DNA of 33,956 nt from Actinomycetes bacterium (GTDB taxonomy: Bacteria > Actinomycetota > Acidimicrobiia > Spongiisociales > UBA5794), in assembly GCA_024640745.1 (NCBI GenBank), contig JAHEEL010000001.1, forward strand, positions 1 to 33,956. The letters are read 5' to 3'. This document shows positions 1-6,201 of this stretch, piece by piece. The position numbers and the translations under genes are program-made. The notes under the pieces were generated by a model. The model saw only the letters and a program-made list of their open reading frames with translations, searched no databases and had not been told where the DNA came from. The first letter of the stretch is position 1, and each line of letters opens with the position of its first letter.

Positions 1-21
1 TGGTCCGAGTGTTGAGCAAGC

Positions 22-1353
22 TCATGAGGCGGCCGCTCCAGTGGCCGCCCCCCCTGCTGCCGCTGCGACCTGGCGCTTGAAGCCACTGCGCCTCCGATCG
101 GTGCTGGCCCGGGAGTAGAGGTGCCTCCCGAGCTCGACGAGACCGTTCTCCAAGGCCTCGACCGACATGTTGAGCGGCCGGTAGTTCACATCGAACAGCG
201 TGCACAGTTCCCACGCAGCGGGTTCGAGGATGCGACCCTCGGCGAGCAATCGGGCGTACAACGGCGTGCCCGGAAACGGCGTCAACACGGTGATTTGCAC
301 ATCGAACGGATCGGTCTCTTCAACGAAGGCAGCCACCGCATCGAACACACCGGGACCGTCTCCGTCGAGACCGAGGATGAAGCACGCATTCAGGGCGATG
401 CCGTGCGATTGAATCATCTCCACCGCAGCCCGGTAGCGATCGACCCGGCCATGCTTCCAGTTGCGCTTCGTCTCAACACCGTCCAGCGCCGCAGCATTGG
501 GACTCTCGAATCCGACGAGAATCTCGCGACAGCCCGCCTCGCTCATCATGGACAGCAGCCCCGGATCGTCGGCGATCGATACGTCGGTCTCCGTGAACCA
601 CCGGACACCCTGGGATCCAATCGCTGCTACGAGCTCCCGAGCGTGGTGACGATTGACGAATGAGTTGTCATCGGATAGCTCAACGAACGGGTCCGCCCAG
701 ATCGACTTCATCGCCTCGATTTCCGTGGCTACCTTCCGGGCCGGCTTCGTCTCGTAGCGCGGCGTGAGGAGGATCGACGAGGCGCAGAACTCGCACCGCC
801 ACGGGCAGCCGCGCTGGGTCTGAACTGTGAGCCGGTTGTACCGGGCAGGATCGAGGAGGTCGTATCGAGGGATCGGGGCATCGGCGAGATCGAAGGGCTC
901 TTCCGCGCGATAGACCGGCCGTGCGGTCCCAGCCTCGACGTCGGCGAGCAGCCGCCTCCACACCGGCTCCCCCTCGCCCGCAACGACGATATCGCAGTGC
1001 CCCAGCGCCTCTTCGGGAACGGCCGTGGCATGGAGACCACCGATCACCGTTTGCACCCCCGCCGCGCGGAATCGGTCGGCAAGGGCATAGCACTCCTTCG
1101 ACTGCGCGGTGTAGGTCGAGAAGGCCGCGAGATCGCACTCCGGCAGGGGTTCCATGCCTGCGATGTCGTCGACCTCGTAGTACTCGACGTCGTGACGGTC
1201 ATCCGTGAGCGCCGCAAGCGTGAGGAGGCCGAGACTCGGAAGCGACGCAATCGTCTTGCCCCGCTCCACGAACCCCGGGAGGCTCAGACCGAGCGCCGTC
1301 AGCTCGGGATTGTGGGCTCGAACACCAGACATCGCGATGAGCGCAATACGCAT
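22..1353 (-). CDS. B12-binding domain radical SAM protein
   Basis: This 443-aa protein has a cobalamin-binding-like Rossmann domain at about residues 1-140 (VIGGLHAT followed by VAGEGEP, typical of B12-radical SAM proteins). The radical SAM core follows, with the CxxxCxxC motif RGCPWRCEFC placing the [4Fe-4S] ligands at C183, C187 and C190. The segment LTPFPGTPLY and the C-terminal tail resemble the DUF4070-type extension. Family members use SAM and often cobalamin for methylation or other radical chemistry; the substrate cannot be read from the sequence. I chose the ATG at 1353 because AGGAGG lies about 7 nt upstream; a longer in-frame TTG start at 1368 would place the Shine-Dalgarno inside the coding region. 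The last 25 residues are Ala/Gly-rich. It is divergent from the GTPase gene and shows no pathway partner in the window. Confidence 0.88.
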   Translation of the reverse strand: MRIALIAMSGVRAHNPELTALGLSLPGFVERGKTIASLPSLGLLTLAALTDDRHDVEYYEVDDIAGMEPLPECDLAAFSTYTAQSKECYALADRFRAAGVQTVIGGLHATAVPEEALGHCDIVVAGEGEPVWRRLLADVEAGTARPVYRAEEPFDLADAPIPRYDLLDPARYNRLTVQTQRGCPWRCEFCASSILLTPRYETKPARKVATEIEAMKSIWADPFVELSDDNSFVNRHHARELVAAIGSQGVRWFTETDVSIADDPGLLSMMSEAGCREILVGFESPNAAALDGVETKRNWKHGRVDRYRAAVEMIQSHGIALNACFILGLDGDGPGVFDAVAAFVEETDPFDVQITVLTPFPGTPLYARLLAEGRILEPAAWELCTLFDVNYRPLNMSVEALENGLVELGRHLYSRASTDRRRSGFKRQVAAAAGGAATGAAAS

Positions 1354-1421
1354 CGGTTCCCTCCTCAACCTTCAAGGTACCGCGCCTACTCCACCCGTCG
1401 ATAGGGTCTTTCCCCGATCCC

Positions 1422-1439
1422 CGGTGCCGCAGCGGTGCC
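1422..1439. promoter_or_regulatory. 7-N4-7 direct repeat in divergent promoter region
   Basis: The heptamer CGGTGCC occurs twice, 11 bp apart start to start (CGGTGCC-GCAG-CGGTGCC), in the 141-bp gap between the radical SAM gene and the GTPase gene. One-helical-turn spacing is typical of tandem-binding regulators, but a GC-rich heptamer can repeat by chance, so an operator role is only a suggestion. Confidence 0.2.
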
Positions 1440-1494
1440 CGCGTGACACGAAGGGCACTCCGACCTGTGGCATCAACGTCGCGCGCGGGCCAGA

Positions 1495-2508
1495 ATGGGA
1501 CCCATGCCGGCGAACCTGACGCCCGACTACAAGAAGGCCGAGGCTGCGTACCGGCGAGCGAGGGATCCGAACGAGCGCCTCGAACTGCTCCAGGAGATGC
1601 ACCGGACGATCCCGAAGCACAAGGGAACGGAGCACCTGCGAGCCGATATCAAGACCAAGATCAAGGAGTTGCGAGACGAGCTTGCCGGCCCGACGAAGGG
1701 AGGGGCCAGGAGCGGACCGCCGACCTTCATCCGCCCCGAAGGCGCGGCGCAGGTGGCAATCATCGGACCGCCAAACTCCGGCAAGTCGTCGCTCCATGCC
1801 GCGCTGACCGGCTCCCACACGCACGTCGGGGCCTATCCGTTCACCACGCAGTTCCCTGAGCCGGGGATGCTCGACATCGACGACGCGCAGATCCAGCTGG
1901 TCGACCTGCCGCCGATCTCGTCACAACACCCGATTGCGTGGCTCGGCAACACCCTCCAGTCCGCCGACGGCGCGTTGTTGGTGGTCGACCTCGGCCAGCC
2001 GGGCTGCGTCGAGATGATCGTGGAAGCAAGAGAGATTCTCGCCGAGCGGCGTGTGACGCTCACCGGGACGTGGGACCTCAGCCGGTCCTTGAATGACGAC
2101 CCGTTCGCGATTCGTCTCCCCACGCTCCTGATCGCAAACAAGGCGGACGCCATTCCCGCCATCGAGGAGGATCTGGACGTCTGTCGCGAGCTTGGCGACC
2201 TCCATTTTCCGACCATGGTCGTATCGACCGAGACCGGCGACGGCATCGACGCCATCGGGCCGTGGCTCTTCCGCAATCTCGAGATCGTACGTGTGTACAC
2301 GAAGGTCCCGGGCAAGGAACCGGACATGGACCGTCCCTACACCGTCCGGCACGGCGCCACGGTGGGAGACGTGTCGTTGCTCGTCCACCGGGATCTGGCG
2401 GCGTCGTTCCACCACGCCAGGATCTGGGGCCAAGGATCGTACGACGGGCAGCAGGTAGGGAAGGAACACGTCGTCGAAGACGGTGACATCCTCGAAATCC
2501 ACGCCTGA
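1495..2508 (+). CDS. DRG/OBG-like GTPase with C-terminal TGS domain
   Basis: This 337-aa P-loop GTPase has a helical, charged N-terminal region (about residues 1-75). The G1 loop GPPNSGKSS is near residues 91-99, the G2-like YPFTT just after it, the G3-like DLPP, and the G4 motif NKAD near residue 216. The C-terminal ~70 residues (VYTKVPGKEPD through VVEDGDILEIHA) form a TGS domain, as in DRG and OBG proteins. DRG-type GTPases associate with ribosomes or RNA in eukaryotes and archaea; the bacterial role is not settled. G3 reads DLPP rather than DxxG (DLPG or DTPG), so the catalytic loop may be atypical. Two nearby ATGs (1495 and 1504) lack a clear Shine-Dalgarno, and either could be the start. 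It lies 104 bp before the kinase fusion on the same strand. Confidence 0.85.
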   Translation: MGPMPANLTPDYKKAEAAYRRARDPNERLELLQEMHRTIPKHKGTEHLRADIKTKIKELRDELAGPTKGGARSGPPTFIRPEGAAQVAIIGPPNSGKSSLHAALTGSHTHVGAYPFTTQFPEPGMLDIDDAQIQLVDLPPISSQHPIAWLGNTLQSADGALLVVDLGQPGCVEMIVEAREILAERRVTLTGTWDLSRSLNDDPFAIRLPTLLIANKADAIPAIEEDLDVCRELGDLHFPTMVVSTETGDGIDAIGPWLFRNLEIVRVYTKVPGKEPDMDRPYTVRHGATVGDVSLLVHRDLAASFHHARIWGQGSYDGQQVGKEHVVEDGDILEIHA

Positions 2509-2612
2509 TTCCGCGTACCCGCCGCTCGCCAAGGCCTGTCTGGCGTTCCAGGCCGTCAGGGCGGGCGCCGCCGGCATCGATCGGCCGGTTCCCTACGTGG
2601 TACCGTCCCGCG

Positions 2613-4418
2613 ATGGACGCCCCACAGCTCGTTGTGATCGGGACGCCGTCGGTCGATCGCATCGAGATACGCGGCGATTCGCTGCCGACCGTTGGTGGAT
2701 CAGGCTTCATCACCGCCGTCGGAGCGCGCCTCGCCGGGATCACGGTGGGACTCGTCGCTCGGGTGCCGCGGCGACTTCCGGACGGCATCGCCGCGGCGTT
2801 CCGACCCGGCGGTATCGACCCCGGTGGCCTCGCCGTGGTCGAAGGACGTCTGCCGGGCTTTCACATCTCCTACGACGAGGCCGAGCGTGCCACCTACTTG
2901 ACGATTGCATCCGGCGAGGAGGCCGACGTGTGCGGCGCCGACCTGCCGCGGCGATGGCTCAATGCCGCATGGATCCACCTCGGCCCGCTGGCCGCGACCA
3001 CGGGCATGCAGATCCGCTTCCTAGAGCAGGTGCTCGACCGCGGCTATCGGGGCGGCCTGTCCGCCGGCACGTTCGGACGCGCCGCCGCCGTGGAGCCGGA
3101 GCTCGTACGAGACCTGTTCACTCGGGTCGACCTCGCTTTCCTCAACCGGGAAGAAGCCGATCGCATCTACCCCGACGGCATGCCAGACGGCCGGACCGTC
3201 TGCGTCACCGACGGAGGCGCCGGGGCGCGCCGCTGGAACGGATCCGAATGGACAACCTATCCGACGACACCAGTCACTCCGTTCGATCCAACGGGTGCAG
3301 GCGACGCGTTCGTCGGCGGCTACCTGGGCGCCATGCTCGACGGCGACTCCGATCCGGTGGGCAACGGACTCCGCACTGCCGCGATCGCCATCGACGGCCC
3401 GGGGGCGGCCCCGCTGGTCGAACAACTGCCACAGCATGCAGCGGTCGTCCCGGAACCGCTCCCCGAAGGCGACCCCGTGGCCGTCGTGGACCGCTCCCGA
3501 ACCGATGCGATCGCCGCCGCGCTCCGAAGCGCTGCAGATGCTGCGGCGCTCGATTTCTGCGGCTTCCCATTCCCCGAGGAGGGAGATCCCGGCGCCATCG
3601 AGACGATGGCCATCGGAACGCTGCACCAGTACGGCTTCTGGGAGGGCACCGATCATGGCTACGGCGGGCCGATGTGGGCGACGATCGACGGGATTCGGCG
3701 GAAGGGCTCCGACTTCATCTGGCATGCGTTCACGAGAGCAACGTCTGCCGATCCGCACATCCTGGACGCGGGCCGTCTTGCCGCCGAGCCGCTGCTCTTC
3801 GATGCGATCTGTACCGACGACGACGGGGTGTGCCCGATCCCGGACGTCGGATCGCACCGGGTGCTCCAGCAGGCGTACGGCGCGGTCATCGGTTCACATG
3901 GCGGAATGCAATCGATCGTCGAGCAGGCAAACGAGGCGGCGGACCCGCTCGCAGCTTTCCTCGATTCGATGGCGGTGGTACCCGGCTTCGGCGAGGATCG
4001 CCTCGCAAAGAAGGCAAACCTTCTGGCGCTGATCCTCGCCAATCGGCCGGAGCGCTTCCTCAGACTGGGCGGTCCAACGGCGATCGCTCCAATCGTCGAC
4101 TACCACATCATGCGAACAACGATGCGGACGGGGTGCGTCTCGATCGTCGACAACGACCTCCGCAACCGTCTTGTTGATCGTGCATGGATCGACGCGGAAC
4201 CCGAAGCCGGGATTCGACTCGCTGCGCGTGACGCCATTTGTGACCTCTGCACGAGCTCCGGTCTCGATGTCGGCAGCGTCGACGGGTTCCTGTTCAGCCT
4301 CGGACGAAGCATCTGCCTCGAGACGGAACCTCCGAAATGTGGTGAATGCCCGCTCGCATTCGCGTGCGCGCAGGAAGTCGAGCTGTTCCAGCCGATCTAT
4401 CGAACAACCGCCTATTGA
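2613..4418 (+). CDS. PfkB-family kinase fused to QNG1-like (queuosine salvage) domain with Cys4 cluster
   Basis: This is a 601-aa two-domain protein. Residues 1 to ~280 are a complete PfkB/ribokinase-fold kinase: a GGSGF substrate-site glycine pair, the LNREEA (NxxE) motif, and DPTGAGDAF with the presumed catalytic base at D231. Residues ~290-560 follow the motif order of the Q_salvage/DUF2419 family (QNG1, queuosine-5'-phosphate N-glycosidase): LDFCGFPFP (313-321), YGGPMWATIDGI (~350), DRLAKKANLLA (~462), and IVDYHIMR with D496 at the place of the family's ADYR Asp. The C-terminus has C-x7-C-x2-C-x5-C (C568, C576, C579, C585), close to the [4Fe-4S] loop of EndoIII/MutY helix-hairpin-helix glycosylases. 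The kinase call is firm. The QNG1-like call is motif-level, and a divergent HhH-GPD-type domain is the alternative. Inferred role: nucleoside phosphorylation followed by N-glycosidic cleavage, i.e. base salvage. Confidence 0.75.
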   Translation: MDAPQLVVIGTPSVDRIEIRGDSLPTVGGSGFITAVGARLAGITVGLVARVPRRLPDGIAAAFRPGGIDPGGLAVVEGRLPGFHISYDEAERATYLTIASGEEADVCGADLPRRWLNAAWIHLGPLAATTGMQIRFLEQVLDRGYRGGLSAGTFGRAAAVEPELVRDLFTRVDLAFLNREEADRIYPDGMPDGRTVCVTDGGAGARRWNGSEWTTYPTTPVTPFDPTGAGDAFVGGYLGAMLDGDSDPVGNGLRTAAIAIDGPGAAPLVEQLPQHAAVVPEPLPEGDPVAVVDRSRTDAIAAALRSAADAAALDFCGFPFPEEGDPGAIETMAIGTLHQYGFWEGTDHGYGGPMWATIDGIRRKGSDFIWHAFTRATSADPHILDAGRLAAEPLLFDAICTDDDGVCPIPDVGSHRVLQQAYGAVIGSHGGMQSIVEQANEAADPLAAFLDSMAVVPGFGEDRLAKKANLLALILANRPERFLRLGGPTAIAPIVDYHIMRTTMRTGCVSIVDNDLRNRLVDRAWIDAEPEAGIRLAARDAICDLCTSSGLDVGSVDGFLFSLGRSICLETEPPKCGECPLAFACAQEVELFQPIYRTTAY

Positions 4419-4423
4419 GCCCA

Positions 4424-4477
4424 CCGCAGAACAACGACACGCCGCGAATGTCGGTTCGCGGCACCTCCATTCTGCGG
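4424..4477. terminator. nested inverted repeats between convergent genes
   Basis: An inner perfect 8-bp stem, GCCGCGAA (4441-4448) with TTCGCGGC (4455-4462) and a 6-nt loop, sits inside an outer 8-bp repeat, CCGCAGAA (4424-4431) with TTCTGCGG (4470-4477). It starts 6 nt after the kinase-fusion stop and lies between two convergent genes, so a bidirectional terminator is likely. There is no strong T-run on either side. Confidence 0.45.
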
Positions 4478-4522
4478 GCCCACGAAGCCGACCATGACGT
4501 CGCCAACCCTGGGTAGGCGGAT

Positions 4523-4879
4523 CTAGCCTTCCTCGACGATTTCCTCGGCGGCCTCTTCCAGGACTTCGGTGAGTTCCTCTTCGGCTTCTTCGAGCGCCGC
4601 TTCCTCTTCGACCTCTTCGATCGCCTCGTCGATAGCCTCTTCGACCATGTCGGCGACTTCGGGGGACCGCTTCACAGCTGAGATGACCGCGTCCTGGATC
4701 TGGGCGACCTGCTCGTCGGACATCCGGCCCGCCAGCTTCAGATCGAGGTACTCACGGATCTCCTCTTCCGACATCCCCGAGAACTTCTGTTTCTGATTGA
4801 CGACGAGCGCCACGAGGGCGCCGATTCCGGCGGCGATGATGATGAGAATTAGCGTCCTGAGTGAGAACAGTCTGCGCAT
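4523..4879 (-). CDS. small membrane protein with long acidic C-terminal tail
   Basis: This 118-aa protein of unknown function has a short basic N-terminus (MRRLFSLRT), one hydrophobic segment (about residues 10-30), and then a soluble part that becomes extremely Glu-rich (repeated EEA/EEV from about residue 80). The tail is predicted helical, probably a coiled coil. ATG 4879 was chosen because GGAGG lies 4 nt upstream; a GTG at 4909 would extend it by ten residues without a ribosome site. It is convergent with the kinase fusion and precedes no obvious partner. The LapA-like membrane gene lies directly upstream on the same strand, 64 bp away, so the two may be co-expressed. Confidence 0.7.
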   Translation of the reverse strand: MRRLFSLRTLILIIIAAGIGALVALVVNQKQKFSGMSEEEIREYLDLKLAGRMSDEQVAQIQDAVISAVKRSPEVADMVEEAIDEAIEEVEEEAALEEAEEELTEVLEEAAEEIVEEG

Positions 4880-4943
4880 GGGACCTCCATTGCGGTTTTG
4901 CGAGCCCACATCCTAACGAATGGAAGCAACAGTCAATCTGCGG

Positions 4944-5192
4944 TCAGTTTCGGGCGCGGCGGCGCATCACCCAGCGCCAGACCCAGCCGAGCACCGCACC
5001 GAGGAGAAGGAAGACCCCGACCACGATCCAGAGCGGCAACGTCACGCCGAAGAACAGGAACTCGATCTCGACTCGCTCGCGATTCTGGAATACGAAGATG
5101 CCGAGGATGACCACCACCGCGACCGTGACGATGATTCCGATCCCGATTCGGTCGTTCGGCGTATGGATGTTCTGTGGTTGTTCGTCCGTCAT
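4944..5192 (-). CDS. LapA-domain (DUF1049) membrane protein
   Basis: This 82-aa protein has two membrane helices (about residues 15-36 and 52-73). They flank the pattern FVFQNRERVEIEFLFF, which is characteristic of LapA/DUF1049 proteins (FxxxNxxxVxVxFLF). It ends in a basic cytoplasmic tail (RRRARN). In Proteobacteria LapA (YciS) works with LapB in control of LPS synthesis; actinobacteria lack LPS, and the function of their stand-alone LapA-domain proteins is unknown. The start at 5192 has a GGGAGAG-like ribosome site just upstream. The hydrophobicity pattern and length match the family well. Confidence 0.8.
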   Translation of the reverse strand: MTDEQPQNIHTPNDRIGIGIIVTVAVVVILGIFVFQNRERVEIEFLFFGVTLPLWIVVGVFLLLGAVLGWVWRWVMRRRARN

Positions 5193-5219
5193 GGACTCTC
5201 CCTCGCCCAGTCTGAGTTC

Positions 5220-5378
5220 ATGGTATCAGAGGCCCCGTCTGCGGAAATCCCGGCGAATTGCACGCGTGTGATTTATCGTCTGGCCACCGTGGAGACTCTA
5301 GGAATCATCATTGCGTGGCTGCTGATCGGCCTCATGGTGACCGCATCGGCCGCCCTCTTCTGGGTGTCCCAGCGCTAG
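5220..5378 (+). CDS. possible small single-span membrane protein
   Basis: An open frame of up to 52 codons ends in a clean hydrophobic helix (GIIIAWLLIGLMVTASAALF) followed by a short tail. A strong hairpin (5398-5426) begins 19 nt after its stop. Alternative starts are ATG 5220, GTG 5268 and GTG 5289; none has a good Shine-Dalgarno. It lies divergent from the LapA-like gene. The transmembrane pattern and the downstream hairpin argue for a real gene, but the short length and lack of a ribosome site argue against. No family is recognised. Confidence 0.27.
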   Translation: MVSEAPSAEIPANCTRVIYRLATVETLGIIIAWLLIGLMVTASAALFWVSQR

Positions 5379-5397
5379 CCGGCCGACGAAAACGCGA

Positions 5398-5426
5398 AGC
5401 AGCCGGGATCTGAGATCCCGGCTGCT
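5398..5426. terminator. strong hairpin, infA terminator
   Basis: A perfect 12-bp stem (AGCAGCCGGGAT / ATCCCGGCTGCT) with a 5-nt loop. Read on the minus strand it lies about 40 nt past the infA stop and is followed shortly by a TTTT run, fitting an intrinsic terminator for the RRM-infA operon. It could also end a transcript of the small plus-strand frame at 5220-5378. Confidence 0.7.
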
Positions 5427-5435
5427 CATCGATCT

Positions 5436-5454
5436 CCCCCGGATCACCCGGGGG
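5436..5454. terminator. second short hairpin after infA
   Basis: A perfect 7-bp stem CCCCCGG / CCGGGGG with a 5-nt loop, 12 nt after the infA stop on the minus strand. It sits in tandem with the longer hairpin at 5398-5426 and may strengthen termination or protect the 3' end. Confidence 0.45.
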
Positions 5455-5466
5455 TCTGGTTGTTCT

Positions 5467-5691
5467 CTATCGGTGCCTCCACACGATGCGACCCTTGGTC
5501 GGGTCGTAGGCCGAAACCTCAACCTCGACCTTGTCGCCGGCGATGATTCGGATCCCGCGACCGCGCCGCATCTTTCCCGATGCTCGCGCAACGATCTCGA
5601 GGCCCGAGTCGAGTCGTACCTTGAACTCAGCGTTCCGGAGCGTCTCGACGACGAGGCCCTGTGTGCGGAATGTGTCGTCGCCTCGTGCCAT
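5467..5691 (-). CDS. infA: translation initiation factor IF-1
   Basis: This 74-aa single S1/OB-fold protein has IF-1 signatures in order: GLVVETLRNAEFKVRL, the SGKMRR motif, GDKVEVEVS, and YDPTKGRIVWRHR at the C-terminus. IF-1 binds the 30S A site and assists IF-2 and IF-3 during initiation. It is slightly longer than the usual 72-73 residues, with GRG in place of the usual short loop before IRI. Unlike the usual actinobacterial location beside rpmJ and ribosomal protein genes, it follows an RRM-protein gene with a 9-nt gap and no clear Shine-Dalgarno, suggesting translational coupling. It may be a second, specialised IF-1 rather than the main copy; the window cannot decide this. Two hairpins lie downstream. 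Confidence 0.9.
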   Translation of the reverse strand: MARGDDTFRTQGLVVETLRNAEFKVRLDSGLEIVARASGKMRRGRGIRIIAGDKVEVEVSAYDPTKGRIVWRHR

Positions 5692-5700
5692 GTGGTGGTG

Positions 5701-5946
5701 CTACCGACGGGGACGGGCCTCGTTCACGGTAAGGGCCCGGCCCTCATGCTCGTATCCGTTGAGTTCCTCAATCGCCTTGGTGCCCTCGGCGGCATCCGGC
5801 ATCTCGACGAAGCCGAAACCGCGTGAGCGGCCGGTGTCGCGATCATTGATGATCGCGGCGGAGTCGACGGTGCCGTACTGCGCAAAGAGCGACTCGAGAT
5901 CGGCGTTCGTAGCGCGGAACGAGAGGTTCCCCACAAAGATGTTCAT
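5701..5946 (-). CDS. RRM-domain RNA-binding protein
   Basis: This 81-aa protein is a single RNA recognition motif: RNP2 is IFVGNLSF (residues 3-10) and RNP1 is RGFGFVEM (about 42-49). The rest follows the family pattern (DLESLFAQYG, AIEELNG, LTVNEARPR). Single-RRM proteins of this type occur in cyanobacteria and scattered bacteria and bind RNA, often in cold or stress responses. The start at ATG 5946 has GGAGG about 9 nt upstream; an in-frame upstream extension lacks RRM-like sequence and was rejected. The gene is first in a two-gene unit with infA, so an RNA chaperone and an initiation factor are probably made together. A 17-bp palindrome lies 30 nt upstream. Confidence 0.92.
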   Translation of the reverse strand: MNIFVGNLSFRATNADLESLFAQYGTVDSAAIINDRDTGRSRGFGFVEMPDAAEGTKAIEELNGYEHEGRALTVNEARPRR

Positions 5947-5975
5947 TTCTACTGCCTCCAATGGGCATCGGCTCA

Positions 5976-5992
5976 CGGACCACTGTGGTCCG
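5976..5992. promoter_or_regulatory. 17-bp palindrome upstream of RRM-infA operon
   Basis: CGGACCAC-T-GTGGTCCG is a perfect palindrome with a single central base, 30 nt upstream of the RRM start codon (minus strand). As DNA it could bind a dimeric repressor. As RNA the near-zero loop makes a stable hairpin less likely, favouring an operator. Its role is inferred from position only. Confidence 0.4.
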
Positions 5993-6201
5993 CACACGGG
6001 CGGGTTCTGTCGACCTGCCTCGAACCAACAAGTGCCACGGCGGCAGCGGACATCCCTCTGTGCACGGGAACAATAGCCTCCCTTCGGTCAACTCGGCGAT
6101 CCAATACCGATGCCGGAAGCGGCGGCAACGCCCAGGCGTGCCCGCCTCAACCTCCCGGACGACCACCCGGCCCGCGCGCGCCCGCCGCTAGCGTCGGGTC
6201 C

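Noticed and set aside
2483..4177. 564-codon plus-strand open frame overlapping the kinase fusion
   Set aside because: It is extremely Arg-rich with no domain motif and lies out of frame with the clearly functional PfkB gene; it is a high-G+C shadow.
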